A stretch of 64,000 bases of DNA from Tetraselmis striata. Its lineage: Eukaryota > Chlorophyta > Chlorodendrophyceae > Chlorodendrales > Chlorodendraceae. Shown piece after piece: positions 11,002 to 21,539 of the stretch. The stretch spans positions 207,596 to 271,595 of the forward strand of contig VCJN01000207.1 of the NCBI GenBank assembly GCA_006384855.1, written 5' to 3'. The position numbers and the translations under genes are program-made. Position 1 is the first letter of the stretch, and the number at the start of each line of letters is the position of its first letter. Under the pieces are notes generated by a model. It worked only from the letters and a program-made list of their open reading frames with translations. It searched no databases and was not told where the DNA came from.

Positions 11002-11290
11002 TTGCGCGCAGTCGATGATGAAGGAGTGGGGCGTGAAGTCGGTTCCCGAGTTTAGGTACGATGTGCTCAGGCGCACCCTCCCTCCGTCTGGTCCTACCGC
11101 CACGCCCGTTCAGTACATACCGCCGCATGTCGTCATCCTCACTCCCGTCTACCTCCCGTCTACCTAAAACCCTAAAACCCTGCCCACCTCGCTGTGTCCC
11201 CGAAGGATGTTCCGTGGCGCTGAGATGGTCCACAAGCACTCGGGGGCGAATAAGGACACCCTGAGGTCGTCAATCGAAGAGAACTACTGA
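10402..11290 (+). CDS. Plastid-targeted thioredoxin-like protein (3 exons, 161 aa)
   Basis: Exons 10402-10758, 11012-11055 and 11206-11290, joined by GT-AG introns in phases 0 and 2, give 161 residues. The first ~50 residues are rich in Ala, Arg, Ser and Thr with almost no acids, like a chloroplast transit peptide. The thioredoxin fold follows: VVLDISSTMCGPCKLV with the redox CGPC site, FLKVNGDTN, then GVKSVPEFR, the cis-Pro loop, and a C-terminal HSGANKDTLRSSIEENY. The usual Trp before CGPC is Met. Family members reduce disulfides or act as redox sensors of plastid enzymes; CDSP32-like or other plastid Trx-like subfamilies are possible. Start choice: ATG 10402 is the first in-frame ATG and opens the transit-like leader. 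Intron 1 contains 28 consecutive C (10971-10998) just before its 3' splice site; intron 2 contains telomere-like repeats. All exon joins restore the conserved fold, so the model is firm. Confidence 0.92.
11162..11181 (+). repeat. Short interstitial CCCTAAAA telomere-like repeats
   Basis: Two adjacent copies of the unit CCCTAAAA/TTTTAGGG (ACCTAAAACCCTAAAACCCT) lie in thioredoxin intron 2. TTTTAGGG is the telomeric unit of Chlamydomonas-type green algae. Two units are too few to exclude chance. Confidence 0.4.
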
Positions 11291-11786
11291 GAGGCGCCAG
11301 TTTTGCACCCTATTGTTTCATCCATCCACGAAAACCACCAGCGGCTGGGCCGAACCCCCCTATCGTCTAACGGTAGTTACCCTGCCACCTGTATGGGAAA
11401 TATATGTAGACTATGTACAATTTACAGCAAGCACCATAAAACACTGTCCGTGGCCCCCACTTGCGCACAAGTAACCCTCTTTAGGCTCCCGCCTTGCATA
11501 CATGTCACATCGCTTTGCCTATCTGCACCAGGAAGCTGCACTGCTTTGCCTGCACTCACCAAGAACCTGATTGTGGACCACCAACGTGCACATCATGGAA
11601 ACTCAGCCTGACTGCGCCCATGCAGATCTTACTGTCAGACACCCATTTGAATATGTTTGGCACTAAGGGCATGTGCATCATCTACACGATGCACTAGGAG
11701 CAGCTGGTGCAATTTTCTCTGTATTTGGCCTGCTGCCTTGTGTCTACGTTAAAATGCAAGTGTATCACAAAGCAGACTGTCGCTTG

Positions 11787-13250
11787 CTATTGCGAAGGTT
11801 TGCTAGAGTCCTCCCCAGAGTCCTCATCGTCTTGATCACTCGCAAGGGGCTTGAGAAGTCCAGCTTCCTCCAGCGCGTCGTTCACTTGAAGTGCCTGCAG
11901 CGCACAGACAGCAAGCAGCTCATGGCCTACCAAAAGACAAGTGCACACCACACTCTCACTTCCTTTGCCAATGGTTGCATGCCTAGGTTGCCAGGGCAAG
12001 GTGTGTGTGTGGTGGTGGGGTGGGGTGGGGGCACCTGGATGCGCCCAGCGCTGTTGGCTGAATCATACGCTGCCTTAAGGCCACCAATCAAACCACCAGT
12101 AGCGCCTGCCTTCTTACCTTGTTTCCCCATCTGAGCTGTGCCCTAACCAAGCCACCAATGCGTACACATTCTCACGTGGCCGCACATGCTTGGGTAGACA
12201 GCCGTTAGACAGGGCTAGGACGAGGCCCTGCTCAGTAAGAAGTATGTTTTACATGTAGTGTGCAAGCTCCAATCCAGTTGACATCTGTAGTTTGCACGAT
12301 ACTACCTTGAGTGGCCTCTCCTCTGTGCCTTCCTCGCCTCTTTTGGCAGCAAGCTCCTGGCGCTGCTCCATGCGCATTTCCCTCATCTCTGCGACCACCC
12401 GGGTGAATACTGGGGTGCTCAGAACACAGTGTTGAACCTGCATGCGTCAGGATTGCAGGGTAAAATTTCCGTGATTGCAGATGATCCCACAGTGCGCACG
12501 GCCTCCCACCCTGGGAGAAGCCTTTCGTGCGCTTCTGTCCACCCTTCTTATCCTTTTTGCGCTTCCTGCAGCAATCGAAAATTTCCATGCTTGAGAAGCC
12601 GGGACAACCATGGGCAGACACAAGGCCAGGGGAGGGGAGCGGGGGGGGGGGGGGGGGGGGGACTCTTGGCCATGCATGCACATATATACCTGAGGTCGTC
12701 CTTCCCAACATACTGAGGACCCGACTCGGCACGGCGGCGTTTCAACTCGTCCCAGATACGCTGGCAGCGCACAAGACATGTAGCAGACATGTGTCAATGC
12801 GTGGGATAAGGCGTGTTGAGTCATATAGCAAAAGGTGCGTAGCGAGAGGGCTGCTCTGTACGTTTGGAATCAAGGACCAAGTAAGTTTTGTGAGTTCACT
12901 ATATTCACTCGGCGGTAAGCGGTGACAAGACTTGGTCTAATTCACAATTTCCAATCGCTGCTGTGATTCAGGTTACCTGGATGTTTTCCTCCTTTGTGGA
13001 CAACTCGGAGTTCCACAGGATCCCGGCGGTCCCTACAACAATGATGTCCAGCAGCTCTCCAAACAGAGAAGGCTGTCCCGTGCAGTGTCAACAGCAATAG
13101 TGAGATACACCCTGCTGGTTCGTTGGTCAGCACACTTCAGTTATATGTGACGGATGGCAAATCTCACCTGTAGAAAATCGTTCGTGATGGGGGTGGCGGT
13201 GACATTGAGCGCAATCTGCGGTACATTACAGCAAGCGTACATACAGCTCT
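11787..13250 (-). CDS. Probable multi-exon gene, function unknown
   Basis: On the minus strand a series of short open segments, each bounded by plausible AG and GT, reads like protein. From 5' to 3': DRLTKEL (about 13225), IALNVTATPITNDFLQ (13165-13215), SLFGELLDIIVVG with LWNSELSTKEENIQ (12978-13065), RCQRIWDELKRRR with YVGKDDLR (12690-12780), MEIFDCCRKRKKDKKGGQK (about 12530-12595), VVAEMREMRMEQRQELAAK (12310-12415), GGLIGGLKAAYDSANSAGR (12035-12125), and a last exon with LQVNDALEEAGLLKPL and an acidic tail ending at 11787. The TATPITN segment recalls helicase motif III (S/TAT, TGTPI), but no Walker A or DExx motif was found upstream, so I do not assign helicase function. A G21 run (12641-12661) lies in one intron, giving C on the sense strand. 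Exon boundaries and the start are not resolved. Confidence 0.4.
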
Positions 13251-13259
13251 TTCGTCAGC

Positions 13260-15110
13260 CTGTCCTGCAGAGCACTATGTGCTAGTCCAATCCTCTGGAC
13301 AACGGGGTAGGTGGGTGCATGTTTGGATACATAAATACAAGTCGATGTGGTGCATGCGCTCAGAACGTTCCACGTGTATTATTGCCACACAACAGCACAC
13401 TGGACGACAATTGCGCACCCTCGTCAGGGTCAGCGCCGCCCCCAATCCTCCAAAAGCCGCAAAGGCAGCCAGACGGTAATTTCTGCCTGATGCCGACCTC
13501 TCCTCCGCGTCCACGACTTCCTATCAGTGAGCGGCAGTCGGGACAGTGTTTGTTCATCACTCGTACCGTTTGTGTTCAGCAAATAACACATTGCTCAGAA
13601 GGAGAGGGTTGACGGTCAGTGATCCATGGGGCGTGACATGACAGCGGCGAGCGTACCTGCGGAATGTCCTCCGCGCCCTCAGACTTACACGCTGACGTGC
13701 GCGCCAAGCGGCGGCTTCTTCCGGCAAAGCGCGCCGTGCCCTTCGCAAACCGCTGGAGAGCAACGTCGTGGCTGAACTGGAGCAAGGGTAGTCTTGTGCC
13801 CACGTTGCCGAAGGCTAGCGTAGTTGGCTGCCGCCGCCTGGACGGCGCTGCTGCATACTCTCTCAGCTCTTGTAGCGGCAACCCTGGCCACGCCGCCGCC
13901 GCTACTACAGAGGCAACCATCGTCCGGCAGTATTACGGTCGCTGTCGCTACTCGCTACTCGCTACCCGTATGGATACAGCGTATTTCCCACCGGTAATCT
14001 GCGACTGCCGTCGGCAAACGTCGGTAAACCCGGGAACCTCGGCACGCCCCGCGTTGGTGTGTCGTGAGGGAGATACCTGTAAGCCAGAGCCGCAAAGAAC
14101 TGCACGGGAAATCTGACAGAATGATGCTGTTCGTTCGATCCCTCTGGTTCGTCCAGGAGGTTGGCCTTGAGCCACAGAGACCTCGTTCATAGGTGGGGCG
14201 GCGCAGCAGCGACCTCTCGACATAATCGCTAAGGATGTCGTGGTCATTGTACTTAGCGGTTTCAGTTCCCGCCATGCGGCAGTGCCTCTTGTAATCTGGG
14301 CATGCCCTTTTTGGCATGCCCCTGTCCTTCCTTTTCCGGTTCATGTAATGCCCGAAATCTTTGTACTAAAATCCGGTATCTCCGTATCCCTGGTTAATTG
14401 TGCTAAATTTCAGATTGGTGCCCCCCGTAGTCCGGTGACAGGGTATATGCAGGTATTTTTCGGACAATTTTCTCCTGATGGAGCCAACGTCTGAATGACC
14501 CCGTGCAATCCCTTTTTGCCGAACCCCAAGAATTCCGCAACTCCGATAATTAGTACAACTCGTTTTCTGATCATTATGACAGGTTCCTCGGTTGCCATGA
14601 TTTATCATCATTTAACCGATGTGAATTCCCGTAATTCGACTTTGGACCTACGATTCTCCGGCGCCCCTGCGCAGTCTGATAAGTCCTGATTTTTCATTCC
14701 CCATCCACATATGGTGGTGCACCCCCCCATGGTTCCCGTTCACATCTTGCGGTGTCTGCATTTATTTTTTCTTTACATGCCGAACTTGATATGCTTTTGT
14801 CTCCCGACTTAGTTGGGGTGGTGTTGTACCCTTCCTAGGGTCATCATACTCTGCCCTCAACTTATGCGTCTCGTCCGCCTAGATAGCCCACTGCTACGGC
14901 CCCTGGGGCATGATGCAATTATCTGGCCTATTTTGCTGCTTCTCATGATCTTGCTGAAATACACATTGACCTTCCCAATTTACGCCCCAATTTGGGTTTC
15001 TTAGCCCTTTTGGTGTGTATTTCGGCATTGATGGTGTTTGCAATAATCTTTCATATATTCCCCGCCGCCTTGTAGCTGGACTTGCCTGAATATATAACAC
15101 GCACGGGGGT
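13260..15110. other. No gene supported; T-rich region toward 3' end
   Basis: ORFs here are short and of random composition. A Cys pair (HCPDCRSLIG) on the minus strand near 13540 could be an upstream exon of the preceding minus-strand gene, but nothing supports it. From 14230 to 15110 the plus strand is noticeably T-rich and may be the non-coding end of the recombinase element that begins at 15116. Confidence 0.35.
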
Positions 15111-15115
15111 GGACG

Positions 15116-16463
15116 GTGCTGACTAAAAGTCGTTACCGCTTTTCTGATGTGCGCCCTATAGGGCAGTCAACACTGGGCGCAGTCCATGCGAGCGATGCAG
15201 CGAAGCGCTTTTCTGGCGCCCCAAGGCGTGAGCGACTGAAAACGTGGCGCTGGCGGCAGTTCTCCGCTCTCTGTGGTGGCGGCTGCCCCGGCTTTCGTGC
15301 AGCAATACGCCCTTTGTGCGTCCGCTCCCTAGATTCCGCTGCGCGGGTGGCCTCCCGTTGGGAGAGACATGTGACTACGCAGCGCCGTCGCGGGATTCTG
15401 CGAGAATTCGAGACATACATGGGCGAGCACCGTGCCTCCGCCGTTGACTCCTACCCGGAGACATGTACCGAATGGGACGTGCTAATATTCTTCGCGGAAT
15501 ATTGGCATCGCCATCATCATGGGCGCAAATTGATGCGTGATGGGAGCCGACCCGCTTCCGCGGCATGCCGTGTCTCAACTGACTACAGTCATGCGTGAGC
15601 TGGGCGTGCCTAAGCATGCCAACCCCGTATATGCCGTTAGGTGTCGTCAACTATGTTGGCGGTTATAAACGTGGCATGATTGAGCTGGGATACGTGGAGA
15701 GTGGCGCCGTGCCGTTGAATTTCGCGACCCTGGCGGAGCTAGTCCAGTTCATGGACGGTCTGATCTTGCGGGCTACCGCAGACTTGGTGATCATTGCTGC
15801 GGTGCATCGCGATGTGTGCATCGTGCTGTATTTGAGGGAGACCGCCGCCCGTGGTTTTGAGGCCGGCACTATGGATGTGACAGATTTTCTGAAGCGCGGT
15901 GTGGATAAAAAAAACAGAGTTTCTGATCTTCTATCTGCGTGGGACGCAATTGTTGCCGGTCGTTTGACCGCGGATGACCGCGTTTGGCGGAGCCCCGCTA
16001 TAGTATCAAGGGGAATCTGACCGCGCACAGCGGCGTAGTGGAGCTAGAGCTGTTGCCTTCCGGCAGTGAGTCGCTATGCCTGCTCCGTCAGCTAGGCCGG
16101 TACTCGACTGCCATGGTTGATGCCGGGTGGCCTTTGGCCGACTTTCTGTTTCGTCCCATGGCTGCTGGGCGTCCCGCTGGATTTCGGGCCCATGGCATGA
16201 GCAGTGCCGCTATGAACTTCCGATTCAAGGGGCACTCAAGGGGCAAGGTGCCGTTGGTTTGTATAAAAGCCACACATTGCATGGTGTATGTGAAACCTTG
16301 CAGTTTGCAGCAATATGTCGCCGTGGAAGGCGAGAGTGTTACGCATGCCTCCCGAGGGCGCCATCGCCATGTGAGAACAACATTGGGCTATGTGCACCCC
16401 GCCCGTCATCGGGATCGGCTAGTGCAAATGGAACTAGGGTCTGATGATGAGTCTAACATCTAG
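15116..16463 (+). pseudogene. Tyrosine recombinase of a kangaroo/DIRS-like element (frameshifted)
   Basis: An N-terminal helical domain (RRGILREFETYMGEHRASA, then WDVLIFFAEYWHRHHHGRK) resembles the core-binding domain of tyrosine recombinases. After a frame change near 15590 comes RDVCIVLYLRETAARGFEAG, the region of the first catalytic Arg. After two more changes come KSHTLHGV, the H-x-x-R-like region, and RHVRTTLGYVHPARHRDRL, whose Tyr fits the nucleophile, ending at TAG 16461-16463. At least three frame changes are needed, so it is inactive as read. In living elements this enzyme joins a closed-circle DNA copy into the genome in place of a DDE integrase. It ends 52 bp from the end of an RNase H ORF on the opposite strand. 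Confidence 0.6.
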
Positions 16464-16515
16464 GGAGGATGAAATTTTCGACGCCTTTGATGCCTTAGAT
16501 CTAGACCCCTGATGC

Positions 16516-17480
16516 TTAGCGCGCCTCGCGCCATGTTGTAATCCAATCGCTATTGTCCCAAATGATCAACATCGCGATAACCTCATAGTTTGGATGGGAC
16601 TTCAGTCCCGCCTCGCACGCCTTGCGCGGAACCCGAGAGCCTAGCTTGAATAGCGTCTGGTTTGCGCCATCGGCGTCATGCTTTGGCAACGTGAATGCGT
16701 CGCGGACTAGGAGGGCGCTGAGCATTGCCCGCCAGCATGTCACCCAATCTAGGAGGACGAGTACCGCGTCTGCGCGTTCGTCAATTAAGTTTTGGATGAT
16801 GCGTGCCATATGGGTAAACGGTCCGTTGACCCAGCAGAGAGGCTTGGGGACCGCTGATGTGAACCACGCCTGTGTGAACCCCGTCGATGCCAGACGTGCC
16901 GGGGCAGGGGACTCGTGAGAAAAAATGCTCAAAGTTGGCGGTGATTTCGTCGCCGAACACGTCCAAAATCCGTTTCTGTTGGAATGCGATGTTCGCAACC
17001 GCCCAACGTTGCTGGATGAGCTCGGTGTGCCATGGGCTGAGCGCCCATTGCGATGGATCCTCCTCCTTGGACTCGTCGTCTGCGCATTGCATGAGGGTGT
17101 GCTCGCGTGGAAGCCACTTGATCTGCAGATCGATTTCGTGTAAAAGACAGAGCATCCATATCTCGCACACGATGTGAAACACCCTTGGTCCGCCTCGCAT
17201 ACGCCTGATGTTTGTCTCCGTATTCTGGGAGTCTGTCAGGTAGAGCATGGCGGAGTGGCGTAACAACGCCGGCATCCAGATAAGTGCGACGTGGAGAAAT
17301 GCCAATAAGCAATCGAGTTCCCGCTCGGTGCTGGAATAAGACTGATCCTCGGCGGCTGTTCGTAGCGCCTCTGTGAACGCGGTTTGGAATACCCGTGTGC
17401 CCCATTGCTGGAGCTGCTCGTGTGACGGGACTGCCCATGTGTCGGGGTCGCCCTCAAAAGTTTTGTATGGGTTGAACTAT
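16516..17480 (-). pseudogene. Reverse-transcriptase C-terminus with RNase H domain, DIRS-type (5' truncated)
   Basis: The minus-strand frame is open from a TAG near 17481 to 16516 without lesions. Read 5' to 3' it has FEGDPDTWAVPSHEQLQQWG, YSSTERELDCLLAFLHVALI, LTDSQNTETNIRRMRGG, a helix with IWMLCLLHEIDLQIKWLPRE and CADDESKEED. This is the order seen in DIRS/Ngaro RNase H: the S-x-x-E-R-E-L strand, an Asp-containing D-S/N-Q turn, a WIPG/WLPRE strand and a final Asp pair. The reverse-transcriptase palm is missing, cut off at about 17480 where AT-rich repeats begin. Together with the convergent recombinase it forms a kangaroo-like arrangement. Confidence 0.6.
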
Positions 17481-17507
17481 CTTGCGCCGAATCCGATGCA
17501 TGCAACC

Positions 17508-17787
17508 CCGCATACTAAATGATTTGCAGCCATCCAGGCAGTTATTTAAAGCATGCCTAAAGGCAGCATCTGCGGTGCAGCGTTGCAGCGATCTGCGGCG
17601 TGCCGCCAGCAAATATTGGGTATAAGCGATGCTGCCTTGAAATCCGTATAGTATTGTAAAGCATATGCGCAATTAAATTCCCTTCTAGTCATATAAATCC
17701 GCATACTGAAAGGTTGGCAGCCATCTATTAGGCCGTTATAGCCTGCCAAAAGACAACAATCTGCGGTGCATCGCTATAGCAATCAAT
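17508..17787. repeat. Diverged tandem repeat, period about 191 bp
   Basis: A block of about 87 bp beginning CCGCATACT(A/G)A and including GCAGCCATC and ATCTGCGGTGCA occurs at 17508 and again at 17699 in the same orientation, with a diverged spacer between. It lies exactly at the truncated end of the RNase H ORF and may be part of the element's internal or terminal repeats. Confidence 0.5.
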
Positions 17788-19011
17788 GTCTGAGCGACTG
17801 AACTTCGACTGGTATCCCACAGGTGTGCAAGGAGCCATGGATCGTCTTCATCCACAAGGTCAGCTTTCTCCCCCTCATGAAGATTGCACAGTCACGATAG
17901 CCCACAGATTGCACAGACTAGCCCACGAAGCTCATGAGGTCCCCATCGTCGAGTTCTTCCCTTTGACCACAAAGTCTACCTGCTTCATGGTGGGCAACTT
18001 GGCGCAAACTGTGAGGCACTTCGGCTTCTCCGAGACAGCCGCGAACAAGATTGCGTCGACTCTCGACATGGTGCCGAGCAAAGTGTTCTTGCACACTGCT
18101 GCAAGTTGAGCTCGGAAGCTGTGGGTGCGTGCGCCCCCTAACCATGTCAACGAGCACGCGTACGTCGACCGCAAGCGCGCACTCCAAGACTCCAATGGCA
18201 GCCAGGGAGCCTGGCCGGAGGCATCTTGGCAACATGCCGTGGAGTCCGTTATCTTCGTGGAGTGCGAGAGCAAGACTGTGAAACACTGTGGCTACTCGAT
18301 TCGCAGCGTGCGCGAATGGCACAAAGACAACGAGATGCGGCGCGGCATTCGACACATCAAGAACCAACGCTACACGAAGTCCACCACCTGCCCGCCCCGC
18401 CGAGCCGGCTCTCTACCCCCCTTTGTCTTGGTCGACGACCGATGCTCTAGGTCGAAGCGGCGCCTCGTCATGCTGGCGGGCCCTCCAAGCCCGCATCTCA
18501 ACCATCGCCAGCGGGGTCCGGCGGAGATGGCTCCCAAAACGGCGCTGCAACAGGTATCTTGGAGCTTCGAGCAGCTCTGCCCCCTCCCCCGAGCATGCTT
18601 GGTCCCTCGGAGACTGCCAAGCCGCCGCGTGAGCCTCAGCCTTCGAGTGCGACGAAGCTCCCGCACGGTGCGTTGAGCACGGGAGGCAAGAGCACCTTGT
18701 CGCCCATGAAGCTGCATAGGAGGCATTCCAAGAAGCGCGGGCCGAGTCCTCCTTAAACGATGGCGAAAGAGTTGGAGGACGACGACCCCTTCCAGGCGCC
18801 TAAGCCGAAACGCGAAGCCACGTCAAGCCGTCAGTCGCCTTGGGGTGCCGCTGGTGGGAGTCCTAGGGCCACATCTTTCCGTGGCGGTGCCCCATCTCCG
18901 CCTCCCCGACCCGCATCTCCGCCTAAGGAGCCCTCATCTCGGGACGCGAAGCCCGCACCGCCGCCTGCGCTGACATCTCGCCCCAACGCCACGTCGCTGT
19001 CAGCGGAGTAG
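17786..19011 (+). other. Degenerate ORFs, possibly an element-encoded protein
   Basis: Three successive plus-strand frames (17786-18109, 18125-18410 and 18559-19011) have balanced composition at first (FDWYPTGVQGAMDRL, VRHFGFSETAANKIAS, WQHAVESVIFVECESK), then become Pro/Ser/Arg-rich (SPPPRPASPPKEPSS). They would join by 1-nt shifts and one stop. I recognise no domain. Position between DIRS-type recombinase and RNase H fragments suggests a gag-like or accessory protein. On the minus strand, 18831-19205 is also open and has a plausible helix (AWRLAFEAWKKSLTRAE), so strand is uncertain. Confidence 0.3.
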
Positions 19012-19346
19012 TTCAGAGACAACATCTCGTTGCGACGAACCCAATCTATAAGGTCGGTTATAGACTCGTGGGCCCGGGGCCCCTTCTCTGCGCGAGTGAG
19101 GCTCTTTTTCCATGCTTCAAACGCCAGTCGCCACGCCCTCGCGTCCCCAATCTTCCTAGGTGAGGCGGATAGTACTTTACGCGATTGAGGGCGCGAAGAG
19201 GACACGCCGATTTGTCATTTTAGTACTCTCGTATAGTATTACATTGCACCTTAAATGTGCCCGAAAAGTGGGTACATATCCCAGCCTAAGCGATCACGTG
19301 GGGGGGGGGGGCACATTTTTGAGTCCGGGGATAGGACCGTTTTGAC

Positions 19347-20160
19347 TCAAAAATTCCCCATGTACATCACCAAGGAGAGAAAGGGCCTCGCGGCATCGCA
19401 GGTTGAGCCGGACCTGCCTAAGGTCCGCACCGACGTGCCCGCCCGGTTGATCACACGGACATTGCGGCTGGGGGAGCCCCTGCGTGAGGAGTTGGACCCA
19501 CATGGACCCGCGACCAACATCCTCGTATCCTCTTGTTCCGCGCCACGATGGCAATCGTTGCCATGTATAGGTTCTACGCGCGTGGCAAGGCCGGCGTAGC
19601 TTGCCAAACGGGCGATTTGATGGTTACTGCAGATGGTACAATCCTACTGTACCATCGGGACCGAAAAGGTAGACGATGGCAACACCGTGACCATAAGTTA
19701 CAGTGCCAGATTCCGGCGCGCGCGCAGCCCCGGATTGCGGCCCTGCTGCTCTATTTTGATGCCGCACGCGCAGTTTACTGCTGTCAGCGCGGACCGCTAG
19801 CAGCCCTGGGGTGGGCAGTGACCCACGACAAGCCGGCGGCATCGTGGACATCGGCCACCGTTACAAGCTGGTTGCAGCTAGTGGCACATATGTTGGAGGA
19901 GCACCCGCCTCCCGGGTTTGTGTGGACGTCACACTCTCTCCGCGAAGGCGCGGCCACTGCGGCGTACGCCATCGGCGTGGTGCTGCAAAAAATCAAGCAC
20001 TTTGGCGATTGGGCGCTTTTGTCAAGCGTCGTGCTTGACTACATCAATCCCGCCGCGCTGCCGTGTGTGGCATCGTGGCAGCTCTTTGGATGGCTTACCC
20101 CTTGGGGAGGGCCGCCAGCGACAGGCCGCCCGCCGATGGGCGGCATGATGGCAAATGCGG
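19347..20160 (+). pseudogene. Tyrosine recombinase of a DIRS-type element
   Basis: An N-terminal segment (KERKGLAASQVEPDLPKVR) in one frame is followed, after a shift at about 19535, by an open frame to 20204. It reads RATMAIVAMYRFYARGKAG, with an Arg at the position of the first catalytic Arg, DGTILLYHRDRKGRRW with the beta-strand Lys, HSLREGAATAAYAIGV as the H-x-x-R box, and KHFGDW ... VVLDYI with the nucleophile Tyr. The H-S-L-R-x-G-A-A-T motif and the spacing to Tyr are typical of DIRS/PAT recombinases. One shift separates the two parts. A 240-bp repeat shared with the start of the window follows 18 bp after the end of the recognisable domain. Confidence 0.7.
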
Positions 20161-20177
20161 CCCCACAATGGTTAAAT

Positions 20178-20420
20178 GGTCATATTGGTAATATAGAGGT
20201 TTGATTACACCGGGCTATTCGGTCACCGGTACTGGTAACATTAAGATTCTAGTTTGAATGCTGGCTGGCTACCTGTACTCGCAGTGTGCGTACCGCTTGG
20301 ACTTCCCGATGTCCAGCGGCGCTAGCGACAGCATGCGACAGCCCTGCTACGTAACTCACCCGCACCACGAGGGGAGTCCACCTTCTGCCTTTGCGCCAGC
20401 TGACCAGCTAGCGCAACCCA
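20178..20420 (+). repeat. 240-bp direct repeat, copy 2 (downstream of recombinase)
   Basis: This copy begins with GGTCATATTGGTAATATAG and matches 227-475, with small differences such as loss of a GAGTA insertion near TAGTTTGAATG. It lies immediately after the DIRS recombinase, as expected for a right-end repeat of that family. Confidence 0.65.
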
Positions 20421-20514
20421 CCCACCCAGTTACCCCTTGCAATGCGGACATTACGCCCCGTGGGCTTACTCACACCCAAAAATGTAGGAGATGCACATCT
20501 TTGGCAAATGCGCC

Positions 20515-20645
20515 CCCACAATTGCGCACTACAAACAGAACTAACAGCAACTATAGCACATAGCTATCTGCACTGGTGTGAATTACAAACAGCAACTATG
20601 AAAGGTTTCCAGCAAGAGACATAGTCGCTAAGCCTGAAACCAAGG
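20515..20645 (-). repeat. LINE 3' tail module, minus-strand copy
   Basis: Reverse complement reads CCTTGGTTTCAGGCTTAG, GTCTCTTGCTGG, AACCTTTCATAGTTG and TTCTGTTTGTAGTGCGCA, matching the tail at 6475-6600 with a small internal duplication. Only the tail is present, inserted beside the DIRS right-end repeat; it is an extreme 5'-truncated LINE insertion. Confidence 0.6.
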
Positions 20646-20649
20646 CGCC

Positions 20650-21204
20650 CCCACAATGGTTAAATATGTTGTTCGATTAATCCTTACATATCAAACGCTA
20701 TCTGGAACTACCTGTACCGTTCATTCGATGCCTGATGACTACAGCAGGATCTGTGAGCCGTCCGTTTGGCAATTTTGCAAATCCGTACTCGTAATCGTAT
20801 ATAAAGCACTTTCGATGACGGCGGCTAGTCGCTGCAGGTATACTCATGCTCAGGCACGTTTGTATACTAGGTACGCCTGTATACAGGCGGGGAATGCTAC
20901 CCTGCTGCTGCTGCTATCGAACATACTCGACGTATGTGTATATACGTCGTAGGTACTCATCGATGACGATGACGATGACGATCCGTACAGGTTCTCGTAC
21001 CAGTAGTATACTCGTCGTAATGTAGATAATGTCCTAATTATATTAAGCTTCACTTAGTACAGGTAGTCGTACTAGTACCGTCATCGCGGCTGCCACTACC
21101 AGTACCGCCTACTGTGTACTACGAGTACGGCGGTGCGTCGACGACTCGTTTATTATCCTAATACAAATACCTGTACCATACGGAAGCCTTTACTTATTGG
21201 TAAT
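20650..21204. other. No gene seen
   Basis: Non-coding by composition. A GATGAC-type microsatellite, (GATGAC)4-like, lies at about 20961-20985, and many short CGTACTAG/GTACC words occur. Nothing else stands out. Confidence 0.4.
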
Positions 21205-21535
21205 ACAGTAGCGAGAAAAGGCCCTATCTTTCAACATGCCCTATCTTTCAACACTTTCCCTAGAAGCCCTAGCTGTCCAGCCGTTGGGCCACTACTAGGA
21301 GCTGTCTATGGCGCGTCCGATAGCTCTTGATGGATAGCCCGACGGCTAGCCAATAGGCATGCAACCCTTACACGAGCACCATTGACCACGCCCGACCGCC
21401 CACACCTAGGGCAACTTTAGGGCTTGGATCGATGGGGTTTGTGCCATTGCAGCTGCTTCCTGGGTCCTGTGGCAGGGCAGGTGGTGGCAGGAAGCCAAAA
21501 ATGTGTTGAAGATAGGGCCGTTTCTCGGTACCTGT
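21205..21535. mobile_element. MITE-like element, 331 bp, with inverted ends
   Basis: The left end ACAGTAGCGAGAAAAGGCCC is the imperfect inverse of the right end (reverse complement ACAGGTACCGAGAAACGGCC); the match continues through CCTATCTTTCAACA for about 30 bp. Inside the left end the word GCCCTATCTTTCAACA is duplicated in tandem. No ORF and no clear target duplication were found. A non-autonomous DNA transposon is the simplest reading. Confidence 0.5.
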
Positions 21536-21539
21536 GTTC

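Noticed and set aside
12548..12790. Pro-rich proteins read across the G/C tract at 12641-12661
   Set aside because: The Pro and Gly runs are translations of the homopolymer, which lies in an inferred intron.
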